Assembly: GCA_009746045.1 (NCBI GenBank)
Contig: RPFO01000089.1
Span: 490,958 to 523,457, forward strand
Direction: 5' to 3'
Length of the DNA stretch: 32,500 nucleotides
DNA from: Mesostigma viride
Lineage: Eukaryota; Streptophyta; Mesostigmatophyceae; Mesostigmatales; Mesostigmataceae
Translations under genes and position numbers: made by a program
Part shown: piece by piece, positions 17,906 through 26,402 of the stretch
Numbering within the stretch: the stretch's first letter is position 1
How the letters are laid out: every line of letters begins with the position of its first letter
The notes under the pieces: generated by a model
What the model saw: the letters and a program-made list of their open reading frames with translations, nothing else
Told to the model about the DNA's origin: nothing
Database searches by the model: none

Positions 17906-20190
17906 CGGGACCTAGTGCACGTAGTGACTCACCTCCTGTGCTAGCCACGGATAATGTGGGAGGCCCGCCTAGCGTGGCCTCGCCGGAGGGTCAGGGTCCT
18001 GCCCATGCGCCTCGCCCACCTAGGGACCTGGCTTCAACGGTCACGGCCTTGTGGCGTGCTCAGGCGCTTAAAGCGAAAGCTGCATCAGGGGTGGCTCAGG
18101 TCAAAACTCTCTCACAGGGGGTCAGGCCGGTTAAGTCAGCCTTGTTTCCTACGTGTAGACCGTGGCAGCTGGTGGCTGTGGACACGCAAGCATCCGTGTC
18201 TATTATCTCTCGTCGGGCAGCCACCCTGTATCCAGTGCTAGAGTCGCCGTACAAATCGGTGACCGACTTTGCAGGCACTTCGGCATATCAAGTTACCGGG
18301 ATGGTGGTGCTGCCGGTGTTGGGCATTGACACGCCGTTTCACGTCGTGGATGGCTACGAGGATGTGGCCTTGCTGGGCGAACCTTTCGTATCATACCCGG
18401 GGTTCTCAGTGTCCGCTGACTTGCTGTCAGTCGCGGGGGTGGGCAGCATCCCGCTTCGCGAGTACCACGCTCCATTGGGGGTGGTGGTCGGGCAGCCCGG
18501 CGTCGTGCGGCGCTTACCGATGGCGGCGTTTTCCACACCGCCGCTCGTCCAGTCCATCATTCAGCCTCAGGATTGGCACCCGCGCAGCTTCGGCCTCCAC
18601 TCACACTCACTGGCGGCGGATAGCCCTGTGACGTGGGAGCAACTTGTCCTGGACTGTCAAGATCCTCTCAAGTTTGCTTTGTGGCGCGACGCGTTCATTC
18701 GAGCCAAGGAGCAGTGGCGAGAGCGCGAGGTCTACCGAGGATTGGAGAGTGTGCCAGCCGGGGCCACGCGGTTGCGGTTGAAGTTCGTGCTCACCTACAA
18801 GCCGGACGAGACCAACTCTTCGGTGGTGTTCCGGGTAAGGCCCGTGGTCACGGAGACGAAGGGGTCCTCCCCGCTGGACGCCAAGGATCTTTATACCCCT
18901 GGGCTCAACCATGTTTCGCATCGGCTACTGACGGTCATCTACTTGGGCAAGCGGAACGCGGGCAAGGACTACGGGATGTGGTGCGGTGACTTTCAGCGGG
19001 CATTCCTCCACAGCGACGCTGGGGTCGCGCAGCAAACATGGCAAGGCACCCGCTACGTGGTGAAGGTCCCGGTGGTCTGGCAGGATGGCACCATTGGCAG
19101 CGAGTATATCGAGCTGTTGACAGGGGTGGAGGGGCTGCAGAGCTCTCCCATCATCTTCCGCATTTCCGCGGAGGAGGTCTTGCAGAGCTTAGGGGCCACG
19201 TACCATCGCGCGGATCCTAACTTCTTTGTGGTCCCCACCGGCGTCCCTGGCGAGCCAGCCCTCTTCGTGTGGCATGGCGATGACTTCAAGCTGGTGGCAC
19301 CTCGCACCTTTGCTACCCAGTTTCTTGCTGCAGTGGCGGCTAAGTTTCCCCTGGGCAGGGCGGTGGATCATGAGGAGGGTAAACCCGTGGTGTTTTGCGG
19401 CGTGCAGTCTACGTTGCAGCGGGATTCGCGTTCTGGCGAATGGGTCATGCACATGCAGGATAGCCGCAACTATGTGGTTGACCTGCTGGCCGACCTCCCG
19501 TCCCCGCTGTTGGCAACCCATGGGCCCTCGGTTAAGGGCAAGCTCGGGTGGTTGGCGGACACGGTGGCACCTGATTTGGCAGTGCTCGCTCGCCTGCCCG
19601 ATGATGTGCTGGAAGGACTAGGGTCCATTCATGTTCGGCGGCAGCTGGCCATGACGCCCGGCATTGTGCTTCGTGGGCTCGATTGCTCACAGCCGGTGCA
19701 CCTCGAGATAGTGACGGATGCTAATCTAGAGACGCGCACAGTCAGCCAAGTGCGGGCCCGCATGGGGGCACTGTTCTTTATCAGCAATGAGGGCCAGCCT
19801 GGCATGTTGTTAGATTGGTACTCGCGCTTGCACAGCCGCATTGCCACTAGCCCCAACACGGCTGAATGCCGGGGCATTGTTTCAGCTATCTCACATGGCA
19901 TGTGGCTGCGGTACTTGCTGGGTTGGGTATTTGGCTCGTGTGGGTTCACTCTTCACTGGACTAGCACGGTGCACACTGACTCACAAAGTTGTTTGGCCTT
20001 CCTTGACAATCCCTATGCGCGGTCACAGGACGTTGATTACCTCGTACTCGCTGAGGCGGCCTCCTGCGTCACGCGTCTCCAGCACATCGCGGATGAACTC
20101 AATCCCGCGGATGCACTCACCAAGGAGGCGCGGGAGGCTGCCCCGCAGTACGCAGTGTTGCGCAAGCGCATGACGATGCAACACCCGTGA
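17799..20190 (+). CDS. PR-RT-RNase H polyprotein, element 1
   Basis: The frame is open from 17799. The first start-like codon is a GTG at 17872, so residue numbers here count from it; expression by -1 frameshift is more likely. A retropepsin-like domain covers about residues 95-205: active-site box VDTQASVSII (D104), flap region, and the closing VALLGEPFVSYPG segment. The RT follows: RLRLKFVLTYKP, RVRPVVTETKG, CGDFQRAFLHSD (the Copia DVKTAFL equivalent), GVEGLQSSP and the catalytic box VWHGDDFKL (D470, D471), where HGDD replaces the usual YVDD. RNase H has D616, E665 (TAECR), D703 (HTDSQ) and D747 (NPADALTK), all four catalytic acids. The stop is TGA at 20188-20190. Odd points are the position of PR after INT, DTQA for DTG/DSG and HGDD for YxDD. 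Confidence 0.85.
17842..17848 (+). promoter_or_regulatory. Candidate -1 frameshift site C CCC CCT
   Basis: In the Gag-INT frame the codons are ACA CCC CCC CCT, so C|CCC|CCT fits the X XXY YYZ slippery form inside the ORF1/ORF2 overlap (17799-17905). A -1 slip enters the PR-RT-RH frame. An assembly error in this 8-C run is the alternative. Confidence 0.45.
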
Positions 20191-20193
20191 GCC

Positions 20194-20247
20194 ACACAGG
20201 GTTACGGCTCGGGCGCTTTATGAATACAGCCATAACTCACCCTGTGT
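20194..20247 (+). other. 3' hairpin presenting the priming-site complement (element 1)
   Basis: Outer stem ACACAGGGT (20194-20202) pairs with ACCCTGTGT (20239-20247). Inner stem TTACGGCT (20202-20209) pairs with AGCCATAA (20228-20235), 7 of 8. The loop 20210-20227 is CGGGCGCTTTATGAATAC. The 12 nt complementary to the post-LTR site are 20217-20228, nearly all in the loop, just after GGGCGC. It lies four bases after the pol stop. Confidence 0.75.
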
Positions 20248-20567
20248 TGCTAGCATTCACGAATATCATGGTGGTAGTTTTTTTGCTTGTCCTGACCATA
20301 CCCTAGCCACGTTGGACGGTGCCTTGGGCCCGTCGGCGGGTCACTGGTCCTAATAAATGGGTCACCTTTTGTCTGGTGGCATAGTTGTTTTTTTCTCGAT
20401 ACTTATTACATCACTATTCATGTGTGATCACAAGGGCGCGGGTCGATACCGTGGTGATTTTGACGGCCTTGAGGCCCCCTTGAGTTCCCTACCTTAGAGG
20501 GTTTTGTATGGTCTGCATTTGATGTAATTATTTTGATAATTAATCAAAGAACAAAAGAGTATGTCGG
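20248..20567 (+). other. 3' noncoding region of element 1
   Basis: AT-rich, with several T runs and a purine-rich AAAGAACAAAAGAG at 20546-20559. No ORF. A classical polypurine tract abutting the 3' LTR is missing; the junction is TATGTCGG followed by AGTTGAG. Confidence 0.6.
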
Positions 20568-20917
20568 AGTTGAGTAACTCTAGAGCCCTAGGATCTGGCT
20601 CTAAGTTCCCCATGTCCGTCCGCACGCCTTCCGCTAGCGTCCGCTAAGCCGCCGGCTATAATCCGGCGGTCCGATGCGGTCGACCGGTCTAAGGGCGGCG
20701 CCTAGTAGGGCCGGCGCCACCTAGGCCCCAGTCCGGGGCCTTATCCGGGTCGGTACGGACAGCTAGCCTGTCCCACGGTTACGGCTAACCGGATAGGCTT
20801 TGCTGGCTAAGACATAAACCAGTGGTTGGCCAGCTCCGACAGCAGTTCTCTGTGTTCACCTTATCCCAAGCTCAACGTGACCGACCGCCATAGCTCAGCC
20901 GGTCGGGGGCTTTAACT
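20568..20917 (+). repeat. 3' LTR of element 1 (350 bp)
   Basis: Matches 14754-15102 apart from about three substitutions, a GTA insertion, a 4-nt deletion near GCTAGCCTGTCCC and two extra G near the end. Followed directly by ATGAC. Confidence 0.9.
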
Positions 20918-20922
20918 ATGAC

Positions 20923-21150
20923 CTGGGCCCTCTTGTTGGCCTTGTCCTGACTTACTCAATATCTCTGGCTTGGCCAGCATACCATTGACAATGAATGGAG
21001 CCTTAAGATCTTGCAGCCAGTTGGAAATCACCAACTGCCACAACGCCAGAAACTTGTGAACATTGCCAACGTGCATTGAGCTAGCTCAATGCATGGGGTA
21101 GAAGTTGGCAAGGTCGGCGGTGAGGGTCCACGTCTTGGCCCTGCACGTAA
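20923..21150 (-). pseudogene. Coding remnant beside element 1, with a 22-bp palindrome
   Basis: On the minus strand, after an acceptor-like TTACGTGCAG (about 21145), one frame reads AKTWTLTADLANFYPMH, a stop, then MHVGNVHKFLALWQLVISNW, LQDLKAPFIVNGMLAKPEIL and on to the element 1 junction. The stop lies inside the perfect palindrome TGCATTGAGCT/AGCTCAATGCA (21072-21093). It may be the rest of a gene into which element 1 inserted. Family unknown. Confidence 0.35.
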
Positions 21151-21453
21151 GAACAGGGAGGCAGTGATACAAGCTAGGGTGCTAGCTCCCTCGTTGTACG
21201 TGTACATGGATGAATTATTAAAAAAAAAAAATGACTTATGTGCCTCGCCCCTGCCATGAACGTGTGATTAATTAATTAGTAACATAACTCCGCTGGGAGA
21301 ATATGTAGCCCATAGCCCTGAGAATACACTCTGGGCTACTTCCTGCAGGTGGGGGAATGTAAACTGCCACCTACTCGGGCACACACCACATGCACGAGTA
21401 GCATATGTCCTTCCACTTAAGATGAATATGGGGTAATCATACTGTACAGATGT
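21151..21453. other. Noncoding DNA with a solo TIR fragment
   Basis: Contains an A12 run at about 21220, a TTAATTAATTAG tract at 21268-21280 and, at about 21280-21400, a copy of the TIR of the 155-845 element (CATAGCCCTGAGAA, TTCCTGCAGGTGG, CCACCTACTCGGG). Confidence 0.6.
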
Positions 21454-21625
21454 AAGCAATCTTTCTACACACCTCATGGAGAAGTGGGTCTGTTGACTTG
21501 CGGACAAAGCACTTGGGCGACCTCCTGAACAGATCGTCCACCATGACCAAGAAAGCATAAACATCGTGCTCTGGCCGAGCTTGTATCGTTCCCCTCAAGC
21601 CCTTTGCACTTGGGATGCAACACGG
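21454..21625 (-). pseudogene. Partial duplication of the kinase C-lobe
   Basis: About 172 bp closely match 21733-21907 inside the kinase gene (about 90% by eye), including GCGGACAAAGCACTTGGGCG and CCATGACCAAGAAAGCATAA. It lies directly after the kinase stop codon in the same orientation, and gives only short frames. It is a truncated tandem duplication. Confidence 0.8.
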
Positions 21626-23068
21626 TTACTGCTTGGGGTAAGCATCGGGCACGAATATGCGGGCTTTGTGGAACATGTCCGCCAGCCCGGCCATGTCAGG
21701 TAACACAATATCGTGCTTGTATTGTTGTCGAAAAGCAATCTTCCTACACAGCTCCCACAGAACTGGGTCCGTTGCCTTGCGGACAAAGCACTTGGGCGAC
21801 CTCCTGAACAGGTCGTCCACCATGACCAAGAAAGCATAAACATTGTGCTCTGGCCGAGCTTGTATCGTTCCCCTCAAGGCCTTTGCACTTGGATGCAACA
21901 CCGTGGCCGGGTGCCACCGGGACTGCCCCGGCACACGCATGGGCGCCATCTCGTTCACTCTGGTTGCCTGGCCCAGGTCTCCAATGTAGATGGTTGGCTC
22001 CGCCGTGCCCTCCTCAACCTTGTACAAAAAGTTGTCACACTTAAGATCGTTATGAATGATTCCAACCGAGTGCAAATTGGATAAAACTTTGGCGCACTTC
22101 GCCAAGATGGGAGGCGTGCGCACATCAAAGGGACGGTTGTATTCGGAGGCATCACGGGCAGCCTTCAAGTCACCCGTCACCATCTCCATGACTATGCCAC
22201 CTACAGTCTCAACTGGGGCCCACAATCCTGCGACACGTGGACAGGTGCCCTCTCGACGCCCCGCAATGGTCATGAGAGCAGCTTCCCTGGCCACTCCAGC
22301 ACTCAGATCCACAATTACCTGCTGTATGTGCACGAGTTTTGTGGCGCGCGGGATCTTTGCCACTTTCACGACCAGAGGATGGTCAAAGCCAGGTAAAGTG
22401 GACTTGACAAGGTGCACAGACCCAAAGAGGCCGGCGCCTAAGCGCTTCCCCAAACTCACGTGGGGGTACCGCATCAAGCCTCGCTCAACAATGTCCCGGG
22501 TTTCTGCACAGGTGGTCATCTCTGCCAGCCTGGCCTGCATTGCTTCCCACGCATTCGGTGTACCGCAGCAGGCGTCCGGACGCTTGGAAGCATCTTGTGC
22601 ACGTGCAACGCCGGTATGTCCTTTGCTGTGCAATGCTTCCTTGGTGTGCACCGAATGGCATGCCCCGGTGGGTGCCAGCGGGGGATCTGGGATGGTAGCC
22701 AAACAAAGTGGCGACACGGCAACGTCTCGAGTCATCACAGCGGGGTTGACGGGGCGAACTGCAGCACAGGCGGGGATAGCCGTGGGGCGGGCGACACTCG
22801 CAGCCCCGGGCACTGGCCGGAAAGCGTGCAACCCATCACGCCCAGGCATTATGGTGCTTCTCGCACCGACGTTGTCTTGACGAATAGGGGGAGCGGCGTT
22901 GCCACCCTCCATCGCCTGACTACGTATGCATTGAGTCGTCCCCCTCTTCTTCCTCCTCTTTTTCAACCGCCACCGGCGGACTGCTTCGGCCACTTGCCGC
23001 TTTCTCTTTTCCTGTTTTTGCGCGATGTCAACGGGATTTTCCATTGTGGCTGTAACGGGACTTTCCAT
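21626..23068 (-). CDS. Protein kinase with basic N-terminus (480 aa)
   Basis: The ATG at 23068 lies in the strong context ACCACCATGG. Residues 18-43 are very basic (KQEKRKRQ ... RRWRLKKRRKKRG), suggesting a nuclear localisation signal. Residues 50-190 are low-complexity linker. The kinase domain runs from about 203 to 470: glycine loop LGAGLFGSVHLV (G211-G216), Lys235 (LVVKVAK), candidate helix-C Glu262, catalytic loop IIHNDLKCDNFL (H339, D341, N346), Mg-binding DLG (364-366), and ARPEHNVYAFLVMVDDLF matching subdomains VIII-IX. HND replaces HRD, DLG replaces DFG, and Asn409 stands for the usual subdomain IX Asp. The key Lys, Asp and Asn remain, so activity is plausible. Substrate unknown. No introns. 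A partial copy of its C-lobe lies directly downstream. Confidence 0.85.
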   Translation of the reverse strand: MESPVTATMENPVDIAQKQEKRKRQVAEAVRRWRLKKRRKKRGTTQCIRSQAMEGGNAAPPIRQDNVGARSTIMPGRDGLHAFRPVPGAASVARPTAIPACAAVRPVNPAVMTRDVAVSPLCLATIPDPPLAPTGACHSVHTKEALHSKGHTGVARAQDASKRPDACCGTPNAWEAMQARLAEMTTCAETRDIVERGLMRYPHVSLGKRLGAGLFGSVHLVKSTLPGFDHPLVVKVAKIPRATKLVHIQQVIVDLSAGVAREAALMTIAGRREGTCPRVAGLWAPVETVGGIVMEMVTGDLKAARDASEYNRPFDVRTPPILAKCAKVLSNLHSVGIIHNDLKCDNFLYKVEEGTAEPTIYIGDLGQATRVNEMAPMRVPGQSRWHPATVLHPSAKALRGTIQARPEHNVYAFLVMVDDLFRRSPKCFVRKATDPVLWELCRKIAFRQQYKHDIVLPDMAGLADMFHKARIFVPDAYPKQ

Positions 23069-23230
23069 GGTGGTCGCTCGTAACTAATAATTTGCGCAGG
23101 CTTTCGACCTTCGTTGTTCCATTTCAACACCCAACAACATCATCTTGTGTAACTTAGGGTCTTGGGGGCAGTGCAGCTTGTCTGGACGATCGATCATGCA
23201 GACAAGCAGTGACACGTGACCCTGACCGAA
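23069..23230. other. Upstream region of the kinase gene
   Basis: Presumed promoter and leader of the minus-strand kinase. No TATA motif is obvious. Confidence 0.3.
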
Positions 23231-23286
23231 ATGATTACCAAAAAAGGACAAATGATTACCGATTTTTACCGATGATTACACATGAT
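23231..23286 (+). repeat. 56-bp direct repeat flanking element 2 (left copy)
   Basis: ATGATTACC-rich sequence identical to 30958-31013. Without the element, two units about 75 bp apart form a small tandem array. The last five bases ATGAT are the target duplication. Confidence 0.85.
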
Positions 23287-23759
23287 AGTTAGTCTCCATG
23301 CTTTGCTGTAGACTAAGTCTCAAAGGCATTGTGAATACAACGTATGAATAAGCCTTGTAAACCTACGTTGGTATGTGAATATAAATACCACGTGGGCTAT
23401 ACAGATAGGAATGCTAGTCGAGTCGCATACGTTTCCCTAGATAGGTACTTTGGGTACTGAGGTACGTGACAGATGTCAGTACCCAGTATACGTAGTGTCC
23501 TGTCATTGGACGGTACTAGAGTATCCTAGATAGGGACCGTACTGCAGCGTGCATTGATTTGTGATCGCACGATGCAGTGACTAGACTGCTACCTGTCATC
23601 GTGTGGCCTCGGGCCAACGGTCTGCACCCAACGGTCACTGGCGGCGCAGCCGGTGAGAGGAACGTTGATAAAGGGTAAACCTATTTTCTAATGAACCAAG
23701 CAATTCATTGCTCCAAGCCTTCAGTGTTCTCAAGCAATATATCCCACCGCATTCTAACT
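23287..23759 (+). repeat. 5' LTR of element 2 (473 bp)
   Basis: Begins AGTTAGTCTCC, ends CATTCTAACT. A TATA-like TATAAATA is at 23380-23387 and is probably the element's promoter. The LTR is rich in short inverted motifs such as GGTACTTTGGGTACTGAGGT. Confidence 0.9.
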
Positions 23760-23777
23760 TGAATTTTATTTGCTACC
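23760..23777 (+). promoter_or_regulatory. Putative priming/cyclization site between LTR and ATG (element 2)
   Basis: The 18 nt TGAATTTTATTTGCTACC separate LTR and ATG. With the last LTR base, TTGAATTTTAT (23759-23769) is the exact reverse complement of ATAAAATTCAA (30157-30167) in the 3' noncoding hairpin. As in element 1 it is not a TGG-type tRNA site. Confidence 0.65.
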
Positions 23778-25170
23778 ATGGCTATCACGAACAAGAATGT
23801 CGCTAAGAAGCTTTCCTACAACGAGGATGATGATGGGCAGGATCGGCGGATGCCCAGAGACAACAACAAGAAGCCGGCTGGCGATGCGGCCATTTCCAAG
23901 AAAAAGAAAAAGAACAAAAAGACTCACAATGGTTGCCAGGACGAGGGGACGGCGGCTGCAAAGCCGACCGACCTACCCCCCTCCCCTGCGAGGCCGGAGG
24001 CCGAGACGGCTCCCCCCGGGGAGACCGGCTTACCCTCGACTCCGGCGGCCGCCCCAGCCGCAACCACGGCTGGCGCGGCCATGGCTGCGGAGACCTCGGT
24101 GGTAAACCCCACTGAGGCTCCACAGTCCGGCCCCACGTTGCCATCTCTTCGGGAGCGTATGCCCCGTCAGACGGCCTCGGTGGCACCGGACGGGACGATT
24201 ACCTTTCGTCCCGCCACATCAAACCTTAATGTCCCTTTCGCCCAGGGACATAACCACATTGAGCTAACGTTTGGGCGACCCTCTGCGTCCCTTCTTCGCA
24301 AGAAGAAGGACATGGAGAGTATTAAACTCGCACGGGTGGTGCGAAAACCTGTGGAACCCATCGCCGGACAACCAATGTCCGACGATGAGGTATCCGACAC
24401 TGCCAGTCTCCCCGATGGGGAGACTGAGATCAATCTTACCCCAGCGCTCCTGGCGGTCGAGCAGGCCGCGCTGGTGGCAAATGAAGAACGCCGAGAGCGG
24501 CAGCGGGACCGAGAGGTCCGCCGAGAGGCGGCTTTTCGGCTCGCCGCTAAGCGGCAAGAATATGAAGAGGAAGCCGCCCGTCGCCTGGCTACCCACCAGG
24601 CGATGGCGGACGCGTACCGCGAGGCCACCCAGCGGTTACGTGACCTCTTAAAAAATGCTGACTATCCCATGCACTATGCGGACAGTCAAGACCTGGCCGA
24701 GCTTGCTCGGTCAGCACACTTTAAAACCATGTCCTCCATCACCCAAGCCAGGGTCACGGAGGCCATCTTGGCCAAACATGGGGTGGTAGCTGAAGAAGCC
24801 CCCCCGCTGGAAACCACCAGCAAGAAACCCTCTCCCCCCCAACCCCTGCAGTACAAGGAGGGACTGCTGGCCCTGGGCGCGAGGAAGGGCAAAGAGGCGG
24901 ACTGTCCAGTCCGGCCTGCTATGATCATGGGAGAACCACTCCCTGACATACCCGAGGATGAGGCTGCTTTTCAGGCAGCCCTCCGGGAGCATGAGGTACG
25001 CAAGGAGATGAAGCGTCTCATGCGGGAGGAGGCCAGGAGGAGAGCAGAGGCAGACACCCCTGCCCGCCCCTCCACCGATGGGGCTGGACCCAGTGGGGTT
25101 ACCCGGACACCCCCGGGCTCCCCCAGGGCCACCATGACCCCCCCTCCCCCTCCCCCACCACCCCAGGTTC
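23778..25170 (+). CDS. N-terminal extension of Gag, element 2 (about 460 aa)
   Basis: The ATG is in good context (GCTACCATGG). Residues 1-60 are lysine-rich (SKKKKKNKKTH). Then come a Pro/Ala-rich linker and, at about 225-300, a highly charged Arg/Glu helix likely to form a coiled coil (RRERQRDREVRREAAFRLAA). The end is poly-proline (PPPPPPPP). Element 1 has no equivalent of this length. The frame runs on to 25358, but the Gag-like reading continues in the -1 frame from the C-rich tract near 25140-25175, so a frame break lies there. Confidence 0.7.
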
Positions 25171-26400
25171 GCCCTGTGGGTTGGGGCCCCCTCCCAAACC
25201 AGGGGGGTGGCCAGGACCCCAGGAGGCCCTGGGGGGAGGTGCAGAGGTGCCACAGGCACCCAACAGGCCTGCTGAGGCCCCCCCAAGGAGCGGGGATGTC
25301 CTGGAACAGCTCGCCATTCTCCAGGCCCAGCTGGCCTCGTTGCAAGATCAGCAGTTAACAGCTAACCAGCTGCAAACTGTCGAGGGCCTGCGCGCCCTGA
25401 TGTCGCGGTATGAGCGGGGGACCATCAACCTGGACCCCACCCGCCTGCAACAAGCAACCGACAGCTTCTTGAGGGCCAACCCCCCTCTCACAGGTGTGTT
25501 TAACCCTCATAAAAAGGAATCCAAAATCAATATTGCTGGCTTGCCTGAGGGTCACACTGTTGAACAAGCTAAGCAATTTGTTTTTGCTTTGGAGTATGGG
25601 ATGGAAGGTCTTAACCTTAGACATCAGTTTAAGGCTCTCAGGGCCTCCTCCACATTCCATCAATCATCTCCTGCAATCAGAGCATTGATTCAAACCTATC
25701 AGGAACGTACCCTGACACCTGAAGCAGCCATTGAACAGTGGCCTACCTTTATCACTGATCTGAAACAGCTAGTGCTTACCAATAACCACATGGAAGCAGT
25801 AGAACGTTTCAACTGGCTTGCTGCATATAAGGTGAACAAGAATAACCTCTCTGGGGATGCAAAAACATACAGGGTAATGATTGAGAAAGACCTTGAGCTT
25901 CTCAAGCTCCAACCAAGGTATCTCATCCACACCTGGCTAACAAAAGCTAATTTGCAACCTTCTGTCCTGGCTACCCTGCTTACAGGCCTCAAGTCCCTCT
26001 GGGACAACTTCAGAGCTGCCATGCTCTATATCGAGGAGGCAGTGGACCCCCTGGGTACTGGCAACAACCAGGCCCAGGACCCCAAGGTCCAGGGTGTCCA
26101 AGGCCACAAACGCAAGGGGCAGGCCAGCCAGGGGGGGCACCCAAGACCCACAAGTCCTCCCACCAAGGGGGCAGTGGCTCTCAGGGGCGTGGCAACACGT
26201 GGCACCGTGTGCCCCTGCATGGCAACCCCAACAACAACAACAACAACAACAACAACAGGTCCCAGCAGGGCAACAATAACAACAGGTCCCAACAGGGCCA
26301 AAACAACAACAACAACAGGTCCCAGCAGGGCCAGAACCGGTCCCAGCAGGGAAACAACAACAACAACAACACAACAACAACCAGCCTGGCAACCCTGGGG
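25171..26400 (+). pseudogene. Gag core and Asn/Gln-rich linker, element 2 (frame breaks)
   Basis: A helical Gag region includes VLEQLAILQAQLASLQDQQL, YKVNKNNLSGDAKTYRVMIE and LLTGLKSLWDNF, with a pattern shared with Gag of element 1. It is followed by a CAA/AAC repeat tract (26225-26390) read as Asn/Gln with RSQQG units. The reading changes frame near the G7 run at about 26130 and again near 26370 before the zinc knuckle. All breaks lie at homopolymers or triplet repeats, so indels or assembly errors are both possible. Confidence 0.65.
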
Positions 26401-26402
26401 GG

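Larger units (their letters stand above)
14749..20922 (+). mobile_element. LTR retrotransposon 1, complete, with 5-bp target duplication
   Basis: Direct LTRs at 14754-15102 and 20568-20917 flank two long ORFs encoding Gag-INT and PR-RT-RNase H. The target duplication ATGAC is at 14749-14753 and 20918-20922. The LTR ends are AGTT...AACT rather than TG...CA. The LTRs differ by a few substitutions and three small indels (roughly 98% alike by eye). RT and RNase H signatures are Copia-like (NPADALTK at the end of RNase H), but the protease lies after the integrase, which is not the Copia order. No purine tract directly touches the 3' LTR; the nearest purine-rich run is 20546-20559. The ORFs are open, so the copy may be capable of expression. 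Confidence 0.9.

Noticed and set aside
22056-22880. 274-residue plus-strand ORF opposite the kinase
   Set aside because: It is antisense to a kinase with clear catalytic motifs; no motif of its own.
23231-23286. 56-bp identical flanks as an extension of the element 2 LTRs
   Set aside because: They lie outside the ATGAT target duplication on the left and 19 bp beyond it on the right, and they read as two units of a host tandem repeat.
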